Shown: positions 47,580-57,125 of the stretch, piece after piece
Numbering within the stretch: the first letter of the stretch is position 1
Layout of the letters: each line of letters opens with the position of its first letter
Assembly: GCA_022393335.1 (NCBI GenBank)
Contig: JAJEKB010020913.1
Coordinates: forward strand, 555,144-619,143
Reading direction: 5' to 3'
Length of the DNA: 64,000 bases
Source of the DNA: Macrotrachela quadricornifera
Taxonomy: Eukaryota > Rotifera > Eurotatoria > Philodinida > Philodinidae
Translations under genes and position numbers: made by a program
Notes under the pieces: model-generated
Databases searched by the model: none
What the model saw: only the letters and a program-made list of their open reading frames with translations
Told to the model about the DNA's origin: nothing

Positions 47580-47712
47580 TAACATATATATATATACACA
47601 TACACATATACATATACATATACATATATATATACACATACACATATACATATACATATATATATATACACATACACATATACATATACATATACATATA
47701 TATATATACACT
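47580..47712. repeat. (CATATA/CACATA)n microsatellite
   Basis: Interrupted TATATACACATACACATATACATATA units span about 130 bp. They generate three overlapping Tyr/Met/Val/Cys-rich artefact frames on the minus strand. Confidence 0.9.
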
Positions 47713-48167
47713 AGTGACACCTTTTAAATGATAATTTACAGAGGTTAACACATGCATATCAAACTATTTCATTTGTTTCTAGTGTAACCAGTCTTCATTT
47801 CGATGAGAAATGTATATTAAGAGATATATTTATTTTATTTGTTTTTTTCTTTTTTGGTTAAAAAAATTACTATCCAATTTGCCGATACGTAAACTATATT
47901 GATGGGATAATAGAATATATATATTTATACTTTTATATATTTGTGATAAACGACAGCAACCGCATCTTCTATTTACTATTACATTTAAGGAGGTTGCAAA
48001 AAAAATTTATATACGAATTTATTAAGGTATAGTGTATTTACTTTAAAATAGTTGAGTTGTTTGTTATGAGTGTTTTGAAAAATTTCCCAGTCTTTTAGAG
48101 TATGTTGCGCGCGTTTAGCTAATTTATTCAGAAAGAAACTGTTTTTTCTGAATCCTAGTGTGCGATA

Positions 48168-49060
48168 CTATTCACTTTTAGGTGCAGTAATTATTTTAAA
48201 CGCTTGCCAGGATTGTTGAAATTCAAGAGCGTCGGGTGCTCTTTCTAGGTGACAGCTAAAACGACACCAGTAAGAATATATATAGTCCAGTAGACTTTTT
48301 TCTTTACTTAAAATCATAGTCGACATATCATCCCATCCTCTGAGAGAGTATAGTATTCTTATGCCTGAGTAAAAGACATGTTCGATCATCCTTTTTTGCT
48401 TTTCAGTGAAATAAAACCACGTACAAAATAGCCAGCAGAAGTGTGGTAGAACGAAAGCTAAAAATATTTTTCTGCGCATTGGAGTGAATTTAATTGGAAT
48501 TGTATGTAGAATAGTGCGTAAAGCTTTATAAGTTTTTCTTATCATCTTAATTCTATTACTGATAAATATTCCCCAACCAAGTTTAGTAGTTATATATACT
48601 CCTATGTATTTAAATGAATTGACATATTCAATATTCTGTTGTTTATATTGGATTGAAGGAAATTTAGGTACAACAACACTATGAACCAGTAGTGCCTTGG
48701 TCTTGCTTACATTGGCAGGGAGTAAACAATTCTGAGAGAATAGTTCGAGTTTTTTCATTACGTCCTTTGCACGATTTTCTAGTTCGATAATGTTAAGGAA
48801 AAGCGCTTTTCTAATGAACATGTTATTACGATAGCTAAATCATCGGCAAACATATGCACTGAAAGACCAAAGAAAAAAGATGGAAGAAAGTGCACATGCA
48901 GGCGAAAGAGTGTAGCAGCTAAGACGGAACCTTGCGGCGCGCCAACATTCATCTTTATATTTCTTGAGTTGGCACCTCCAAATGAGATTGTGAAAGATCT
49001 GTCCAATAACCATGAATGTATCCACTTCAGGAGAGATAGTTATCATTGTGCTGATCATTC
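48168..49060 (-). pseudogene. non-LTR retrotransposon reverse transcriptase, 5'-truncated and frame-shifted
   Basis: The minus strand reads LLKWIHSWLLDRSFTISFGG, then VGAPQGSVLAATLFRLHVHF and HMFADDLAIVI, i.e. the RT motifs G(A/V)PQGSVL and F/YADD (catalytic Asp pair). A frameshift near 48820 leads into the thumb region (AKDVMKKLELFSQNCLLPANVSKTKALLV, FKYIGVYITTKLGWG, KTYKALRTILHTIPI) ending at a stop at 48168. This order is that of jockey/I-type LINEs. The endonuclease and the fingers subdomain are missing, so it is a dead 3' fragment. Confidence 0.85.
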
Positions 49061-49794
49061 AGAGTGCTGAATATTCCTGTGCTGAATGTTCCGTGCTAGA
49101 AATTCCGGTGCTGAAAGTTCAGCAACCCCGTTTTTGTACAGATGAATAAAAAAATGAGATCAGTAAACTTTTTCAAACGGTGACAACAGCAAATGTTGTT
49201 TTGACTGACACCGACTAAAAAATTCATAATTTCTGACAGAAATGTTATACAGAACTCAGAGACGTCTCACTTTATTCAGAATTAAATTCTCTATTGGCTA
49301 GAACATCTCAAAAAAAACTTCAAAACTTTTCAAAAACCTTTGAGATTTTTAGAGAATAGGGCTTTTGGGGTATTGCATGACTCTTGATTCTCTTAACCTA
49401 CCTAAATTTTCACTTCAAAATTCAATCGAGCTAGGGTTGAGTTGTCATTTGACACCAAAATGAAGGTTCTACCTTAGGGTTAATGTACTTAAATTAGGTC
49501 TAAAAGAGAGCCGCTTTTGGTTGCGAAAATGTCATTTCCGTTTAACTTTTTTTCCGACAAACATTGCGACCACGAGTTTTCACCATTGTAATCAAGCCTA
49601 AAACTGCATTAGAAAATATAAGTTTCGTTTCAGACATCATACTTCGATGTAATGGTACTAGGTTACACATGGGTTGAGCCTTTTCCTAACAGTGGTCAAT
49701 ACTAGTAACTCAGTAATACTTTCTGCATTCATTTGAAACAAATTTCTTTCATCCTATTTCAAATAAAACAAAGAATTGGCATTGGTAGAAAGAA
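49061..49794. other. intergenic
   Basis: A cluster of short repeated phrases (GTGCTGAATGTTCCGTGCTAG, AAATTCCGGTGCTGAAAGTT) occurs at about 49065-49120. Nothing else recognised. Confidence 0.4.
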
Positions 49795-49991
49795 CACTCT
49801 AAAAAAAATAGGTGTTTTACGAAACCTGTGCCCAGGGGAAGAACCTTTAAGGTTTCGTATCGATTTACGAAACCTAAAAAGGTTTAGCAAATCGTTCTCT
49901 GATCTTTTTTAGATTCAGCAAATCGTTACGAAACCTTAAAGGTTCTTTCCCTGGGCACAGGTTTCGTAAAACGCCTATTTTTTTTAGAGTG
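49795..49991. mobile_element. 197 bp hairpin MITE
   Basis: CACTCTAAAAAAAATAGG at 49795 is mirrored to CCTATTTTTTTTAGAGTG at 49991. The inverted arms (about 85 bp: GTTTTACGAAACCTGTGCCC, GAACCTTTAAGGTTTCGTA) are nearly perfect. Each arm also contains internal inverted and direct copies of ACGAAACCT. No coding capacity and no convincing target-site duplication. Confidence 0.85.
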
Positions 49992-50339
49992 AAGCAAAAG
50001 TTAGAAAAGAATCGCTTTTCTCTCTCTGTTTGGTCAGTGTCAACACAGGCGGTCTCATTTTCTCTCTTATATTATGAAGAAACTAAATGGTGTGAGGCAG
50101 AGAGCTGTAGGTAAATAACAAATTCCCATATTTTATTTCTACTCTTATATCATATAAAAGCACACAGTAAAAAAAAGCAGTGTAGTGATTCTGTTTCAAA
50201 ATTTGAACAATAAAAGTATGTAAAAATAGATTTCTGTTTTAATTCTAAGTCAGAATACAGGTTGTCTAAAGAACTTATTTGAGATTTTCAACGATACTTG
50301 CAACGTTACACCTAATGGCGTGAGCAAGGTATAGCGTGA

Positions 50340-50520
50340 TATAGAAGGATTTGGTGTTAAACGCCGAAATGGAAAATTTAGAAAAGGAAAATATCGAAAA
50401 AAAACAGGAAAATGCCGAAAGGGAAAATGTAAATGTCAAAATATCGAAAACGTAGAATTCGAAAGAATATAATATGAAAGAGGAAAATGTCGAATGGGAA
50501 ATATCGAAAAGTTAGATATC
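50340..50520. repeat. left array of ~15 bp GGAAAATRTCGAAA repeats (MULE copy 1)
   Basis: Diverged tandem units of GAAAGGGAAAATGTCGAA type run from about 50366 to 50510. They are the degraded counterpart of the array at 57130, in the same orientation relative to the transposase. Confidence 0.65.
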
Positions 50521-50623
50521 AATAGTGTTTTTTTTTATTTATTTTTATTAAATACGAAGAATTTATTCAACTAGCTGACAGAAAAAATAAAAAATGAAAA
50601 AATAAAGTTTATAAATCATCATC

Positions 50624-52286
50624 TCATGTTTTGCGTCCACCCATTAACAACCCCAATTTATCCAACATCATTTTTGCACTAATTTTATTTGTGTTGAATC
50701 GTGCTTTGAGAGTTTCTAATCGACGTTGAAATATTGTTGTCCGTGTTGATTGTTTAGAGGAAGATGCACCCGCATCAAGTTGAATTATTAGATGTTCACA
50801 ACGAGCATTTTCTCTTTGGACCAGTTGTATGAAACTCCATATATTTGGGTGTTTTTTCATAACCCGGGTTCCAAATCGTCGATTATAGGCTATTATAGAA
50901 GGAAATCAAATATGAATTTTCTTAATTTGTAATTAGAGCTTTTCAAATTTACCTTCACAAACATTATTTGTTCTATGATCAAGATCATAAAAATTCTATA
51001 TTGACAACGGGATATTTCCGTCTATCCATTGGCGATAAAAATACGTGAATAAATCATCTAATGATGGTGATGCAATTGCACGAATACGTTGAAATTTATG
51101 TTCTACTTCAGAAACAGGCATTAAACATAAAGCCATTAGTTGCTTGCACTGTTCACGTATTGAATTATCTTGAGCATAATCAGTACCTAATCCAAGACCC
51201 ATAATTTTGCGATGGATACTTTGATTAAAATGAAACATGCATCCTGTATGTGTTGTAGTTGGGAACTAGAACACAAACAGAAAGATCAAGATCATGAATT
51301 TGAGTTTTAAGCAAAAAGAAAATACTTCTTGTCGAATTACTGGAATCAAAGCTGCTTCAAAATCAGATATTATACGGCGTGGCTCAAATTGTTGATTCAT
51401 GACGGTTGCCTCTTGTTTTAATCGTTGAAATAATTCTGAATATGTTGTCGTTCGTCGATTTGGCATTAAACAATAGATAACCGGCACCCCTTTTACAAAA
51501 AAAGATAAGAAATTCATCTAGTTTATAGAACATCACCCACTTACCTTGGCCAAAATGATGAACGTGTATTAAGAAGACTTGCTTAAACCCATCCGGAGCC
51601 ACGTGGAATGTGTCGTCAATAAATATCAGTTCACTATTGAATAAAAGATGAAGTTGTTGTTCAGTTGAATAAACGATCACGCGCTCCTTCCCGCGCTTCA
51701 AAAAAAAATCCATTAATAAAAAGCGCTTTTGTGATAACGTTTCTTGATATGATATTGGAATTTCGAATACACATAACGTTGGTATGACTGGTGTTGTATG
51801 TCGTCTAGTTTTACTCATGTTGGAACCTAATAAACAAAAAGAAACAAATAAGAAGATATAATGTGCTTTTCTCTGTCAGGATACGTACGATATTCGATTA
51901 CAGTTGGAAATTGCGCCACAGAAGCTTCAGATAATTTAGCATTTAAAATTTTCTGATCGTAAATTTGTGTTAAAGATGTTGTTTCAGTTAAAATACGATG
52001 TGTCATTTTCTCCTTCAATATTTTTGCTTGTATTAAATCCGGATTGACAACATGATTATGATCACCAGCAGTCAATAAAAATTGATCATTCAAGTCGCTT
52101 TGAATGGTTACACCACATCCATGCTCACAGCAAATCCAATATTTTTTTGAGTATGTTGTTTTATTGCATTTGAACATATATTGATTTAATAAAAAATATT
52201 GTTTTACCTTTGTTAGATTTTAAAAATGAAATTGAACTTGGAACTGGTGAAGTTAAAGAATTGGATGAAGTATTGCTTGTTTTCAT
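50624..52286 (-). pseudogene. FLYWCH/MULE transposase, copy 1, broken
   Basis: Minus-strand exons encode an N-terminal FLYWCH zinc finger (KYWICCEHGCGVTIQSD...DHNHV), then the MULE DDE core: IFIDDTFHVAP (first Asp), IISDFEAALIPVI (second Asp), GCMFHFNQSIHRKI (C/H motif) and TNNVCEAYNRRF (Glu), with a C-terminal tail ending MGGRKT. Two lesions: an extra base near 52170 before the FLYWCH domain, and an in-frame TAG near 50990 just before the last catalytic exon. Short introns separate the exons (for example at 51826-51890). It resembles copy 2 in domain order and exon layout but differs clearly in sequence, so it belongs to a different subfamily. Confidence 0.85.
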
Positions 52287-52619
52287 CACGTTGCGTCGTT
52301 AGAATTAAGTTAGATTAAATGAAATAAATGGCTATAAACTATAAAGATGAGGACATTTATATATTTTAATTATACAATAAATAGATCCAGTCCATAAGAA
52401 CGACAAAATAAAAATAGATTGATGATAGAATAAATAGTTATAGACAGTGAAGACAACGATATTGGAATAATCCAACCCTAGAATAAATAAATTCGGTCCA
52501 TGAGAACGTCAAAATAAAGAGACCGATTATCGAATAAATAGCTATAGACGGTGAAAACGACAAGAACGAAAGTCTTGGAACGACCAATAACAGTTGAAAA
52601 AATAAAATCACGTACTATA

Positions 52620-52830
52620 CAGACATCTTTACATTCTATGTTTTCCTTTCGATATTTTCCTTCTACATATTTCTCTTTTTCAACATTCTGCATAGTTCTA
52701 TATGTTCTATATTTTCCTTTCGACATTTTCCTTTTCTTTGTTTTTAGTTTATCAAATACTGCTTTCGATATTTATGTGTTTTTTTTTCGACATTTTCCTA
52801 TTCGATATTTTTTTTTTCTTCGTTTTCCGT
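52620..52830. repeat. right array of ~15 bp repeats (MULE copy 1), inverted
   Basis: TTTTCCTTTCGACATTTTCC-like units in reverse orientation to the 50340 array, diverged. The pair brackets the broken transposase as long, repeat-built terminal inverted repeats. Confidence 0.65.
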
Positions 52831-53788
52831 CAATCCCATATAGGGGGCCGCTATACCACGAAGAGAAAAATAAAAATACGAGGAAAAGCCCTTTCTAATT
52901 GGAAAAGAAACCGGAATTTTCTTCCCTAACTCGATATTGGTTGGAAGCACCACAGCAAGTTAGAGTGTGTTCAAGTCACTAACTCTCGAAATCTGAGCGA
53001 AAGAGAAAACTTTTTTCAAGTTGAATTTAAGAAAACCGTAGTTTTTTTGCTGCATTTTTTTAAATTGAAGAAAATTCAAACTTTGTTTGTAAAAAATGCC
53101 TTTAAAAATGGGATTTTCTTCTTCCAACAAAGTGCGCGTAGACCTTTTTTTAAAGGTGAGTTTGGGTTCTCTACTAGAGCAGAAAATTTTAGCTGAAGTC
53201 TGAAATGACTTTGACAAAAAGAAAGATCTCAAAAGAAGGAGTTTATCTCTCATAGAAGGAGAGCTAGTCGTTGAGCATGTGTGTGTCTGAGAAAGAGTCA
53301 TGTGGACTTCTATTTCTAGTCGCTTTTTCGCATTTTCAGGCAATTTAAAATACATACAACTTTACCTTAAATCTAAGAAAATATTTTCAAAGAATTATTT
53401 GTTCCATTTCCAATTTCGTAAAAGTTGTTAGAATTGGTACTTGCCGCGGAGCCACAGTGATATAGAAAAACATGACACACACTATCTCTGATGCATGGTT
53501 GAAAAAAGTGATACTACCTCCAACTAGGTATTGAAAAGTTGGTATAGCGGCAGTTAAACTACTAGCTCAGTCATTTTCCTGGTTAAGCTACCAGTTATAT
53601 CCGCAGGCAAGGAGATTGTCTTGCTGGTAGCAAGCAAAAACACAGTCACACTACACTATTTTGAAAATTATTGTAAAGTTCATCTCTATAGTGGCATCAA
53701 CTAACGATTGGATTACCCAACCTTCGACTTATAAAACTTAAAAACACTGAAAACTGCCCAATTTTTTCTAAAATTTTATTTACAGAAA
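52831..53788. other. intergenic / 5' region of the E2 gene
   Basis: The minus-strand frame at 52960-53355 has no family features. A pyrimidine tract with TTTATTTACAG ends at 53785, three bases before the ATG of the E2 gene. Confidence 0.4.
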
Positions 53789-54694
53789 ATGACGATAGCT
53801 GAACGCCTACTATGGAAAGATTTTCGCAGTTTGGTCAACGATCCACCTCTAAGTTTTATTGGTGGGCCAATCAACGGAGATATCTTTCATTGGCAAGTTA
53901 TAATAACAGGTCCATTAGACAGCGACTATGAAGGCGGCATTTTTCGAATAGACATACAGTTTTTTACAAATCATCCTTTTAGCCCTCCAAAAGTGATCTT
54001 CACTACCAAAATATTTCATCCAAATATATTTCCAGATGGAGTTGTCTGCATGGATATCCTCGAAGATAAATGGACACCGGCGTTGAAAATTCGCGGACTT
54101 CTATTATCAATCTGTTCATTATTGTTTGATCCTAATACAGATCATGCAGCTAATTTTGAAGCTGCACAGTATTATCGTTCTGATCGTGAAAGATATAAAG
54201 AAAAAGTACGTGAATGGATCATGGAATTTGCAAATGACGATAGTATAAAGGAGAAAATTGATGCAGCTAAGAAACGTATCTCCAGTGAATTAGAGGATAT
54301 TCTCCAAAATCCACTTGAGGGTGTGAGTATTCACCCTGCCGATCAACGTGACTTGTTCTATTGGCATGGTACAATCGGAGGTCCACGAGATAGTCCTTAT
54401 AAAGATCGAAGTTTCTATGTGAACATTCGATTTCCACTTGATTATCCTGATCATAGACCTTCATTTGTCTTTAACAGCTACATTTATCATCCAAATATTA
54501 GTCAAGATAAGAATCCCACACATACTCTGGACTGGAATGCGACAATAACAATTCGACAGTATTTAGAACTTCTTCAGACGCTCCTTAGGCATCCTGATCC
54601 ACTGGCTAATGTATGTAATGCGGATGCTGCAAAACTATATCAAGCTGATCGTCTGGCATATGGTGAAAAAGCACAGGCATGTGGATCTCGTTAG
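53789..54694 (+). CDS. tandem ubiquitin-conjugating (UBC) protein: catalytic E2 plus Cys-less E2
   Basis: 301 residues in one exon. Domain 1 (about 1-147) is a complete UBC fold of UBE2D/UbcH5 type: WQVIITGPLDSDYEGGIFRI, the PFSPPKVIFTTKIFHPN loop with HPN at 77-79, catalytic Cys87 in GVVCMDIL, and W-x-P (DKWTPAL). Domain 2 (about 158-300) repeats the fold: LFYWHGTIGGPRDSPYKDRS, FPLDYPDHRPSFVF and HPN at 234-236. The Cys loop, however, reads ISQDKNPTHTLDW, without Cys, so it should bind ubiquitin, an E3 or another E2 rather than form a thioester, as UEV proteins do. The protein probably transfers ubiquitin with built-in positioning. An acceptor-like TTTACAG stands just before the ATG. Confidence 0.88.
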   Translation: MTIAERLLWKDFRSLVNDPPLSFIGGPINGDIFHWQVIITGPLDSDYEGGIFRIDIQFFTNHPFSPPKVIFTTKIFHPNIFPDGVVCMDILEDKWTPALKIRGLLLSICSLLFDPNTDHAANFEAAQYYRSDRERYKEKVREWIMEFANDDSIKEKIDAAKKRISSELEDILQNPLEGVSIHPADQRDLFYWHGTIGGPRDSPYKDRSFYVNIRFPLDYPDHRPSFVFNSYIYHPNISQDKNPTHTLDWNATITIRQYLELLQTLLRHPDPLANVCNADAAKLYQADRLAYGEKAQACGSR

Positions 54695-57125
54695 GATTGA
54701 AGTTAATAAAACGAGAAATAACAACTTATTGCGTTATAATTAATCATGAACATTTATGTTTATTTCCTCTCACTCCCGTATTCCGTTAACCTTTTAAAAT
54801 ATATACAAATATAAAGAAAGTTTTTTTTTATTTAGCAGTTCATTAGTACATTTCTAAATATCTTTTTCATTCTTTACTAGCTAATACAGGCTGAGGAAAG
54901 GCCCAGAGTTGGATATTCGTCGACAAAAAGAGCCAGGATTTTCAATAATAAAAACTGGATTTTTCGAGCATTGGCATCAGAAGAGAGCTGATACTCCCCC
55001 AACCATGTCTATATTTCGCTGAAAAAATAGCCTTTCGTCCTTATTTATCCAGGAAACAAAGGTTAACTCACGCTACGTACTGATCATAAAATATAGGCAA
55101 GATACAATGGGCCATTTTCTACAGAGTGGGTGGGAATAGGGTGTTACGTTTCGCATCTCATATATTCTCCACCCAAACGGTTTTTGAAGCTTGCACAAGT
55201 CAAATTACATCGAAAATAGGTTTAGAAAAAAGTATTTCGTTTTCGTAAGAAATGATTGAAAGAGACCTTTGTCTAATTTTTTGAGAAAAATTTTTTGTTT
55301 TCAAAATGTGCCGAACAACATTTTGCTAGACGCAATTGTTTACGCTGAATTCGAATCTGCAATTAGTTTTGTTCAAAAGTGTTTCCGAACGCAAAATGTC
55401 GTGAGAAACTTGAAAACCCAAGCGTTTTGGAGACTCTGTTCAGCCTCCTGAGAAGACTTGAGAGGTTTTGTGAGATTAGGATAAGCAGAGAACGTTAGAA
55501 AAAAAAATTTTGTCAAAACATGAAGGTTCTGAGTCATGCACTAAAGCTCGCTAACTCACTCCACGAAGTGCTTCTCTTAAAATTAGCCGTCGGTAATACG
55601 AAGGGTGTTATTATTTTTTTTACAAGAGTTCTCAAGAACAATTTTGTTGTTGCCAAAGGATTGCTCGAAATCCAGCGAGTTCGAATATGTAACATGGTTT
55701 GAGAAAAAGTTGAATTTTGACATAAAAAAACTCAACTTTTCGTACCATCACAGTAATTCTTCCAGAGATGTTTCAACCTCGTTTTCTCTCAAACGTAAAG
55801 AGTTAAAACAAAAACCTTAATGTCGTCAAATTGGCCACCGTTCAGAGTCTATATCTGACTATATAAAAATTCAAACAGCGAACTTGACCTTTTAGACAAA
55901 ATTTCTACTGGAAGGCCTACTGTGAACCGTGTACTCGAAATAAGCGTGTCGAAAATGCAATTAAGTTTCGGTCGAATGGATTCGACAAGATATTATCGAA
56001 TTCTATGACGAAACATAAAAGATCCGACAGGATCACGCCGGACTTAAAATAGTGTTCTATAGTTGTTCTCTTTCCTATTCAGTACAATCTCATGTATACA
56101 ATAAATAATTAGAATTATGAAAACAATGGTAAAGATCTATGCTCTGTACCTATATTCTTACATCTATATCTTTAAACCTATACAGTTAATACTATATCTT
56201 GATTACTATAATCTTATTACTGTACTCGTATCCATATGCCTTTATACTTATAACTGTAAATTTGTATCCTTAACCTATGTTTTTGAACTGCTAGGTGTCT
56301 TGATCTATTATATTTGCTAAATGAAATTCGCCTATTTATATTATAAACAAATTGTTTTCTACATACTTTTCCACAATTTCAATGTAAACCTATTTATCGT
56401 TTTTCTCAAAATATGATTATTTTGTCAAATGAAATTGAAGCTTCTCCCAACCTGCTCGAGCTATAACCAATGTTTATTACTATTTGAAATCTCTCAATAG
56501 GAGTAAATTTTTGTTCAGTCAGATTTTTTTGTATTTAGTTTCTGGACTGAGAAAACTCAAACTCAATATCGTGAGATAGCCTGTATACGCCTATTTTGAT
56601 CCTGATCTTACTAATATATTCATAGAAAACGAATGGAGGTCAGTTTCAAAATTCTATTAGGACAAAAGTTGTGCACTTGTGTTATATGTAATCTGAAACT
56701 AGATTAAGTCTTGTAGTTCTGTTAATAACAGAATACTAGGGCTTCTCGTGAAGGCTGTAAATCAACTGGTAATAAATCTACACTCAAATTTAGTTCGATA
56801 CATTGGACTGAAATTTTTAATCGACATGTTTCTCTCTGTAGTCATTTATTTCGGAAAATTTCAGTGAAAACAGACGTTGTTAAATTGAAAATTCGTTTTA
56901 AGATGGGAGAGATGGCTTAAATAAGCTCAGATCTTAATCTCTATATCTTTACCTCTTTACTCTTGTATGTGTACCCTTATAACTGTAGCCTTAGAGCTTT
57001 AATGTTTTCAATTAAGCTACTGCATGTATAAACTGACATTATCCTATATTAACTATTGTTTATATTCGATTATGCACCTGAAAAGTTACATACTAATAGC
57101 CATTTTGTAATAGTCTTTATGGTGT
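54695..57125. other. long intergenic interval without recognised genes
   Basis: Open frames at 55269-55451 and 55520-55820 lack features. The interval carries degenerate tandem phrases (see the entry at 56137). A decayed transposon is likely but not identified. Confidence 0.4.
56137..56290. repeat. degenerate short tandem repeat, CTATATCTTTAACCTATAC-like
   Basis: Irregular units with TATACTTATAACTGTAA, TATCCTTAACCTATG and CTATATCTT recur here and again at about 56930-57010 (CTATATCTTTACCTC, CCCTTATAACTGTAGCC). Confidence 0.45.

Noticed and set aside
47390..47757. Tyr/Met/Val-rich frames with an apparent membrane character
   Set aside because: Direct translation of the CATATA/CACATA microsatellite.
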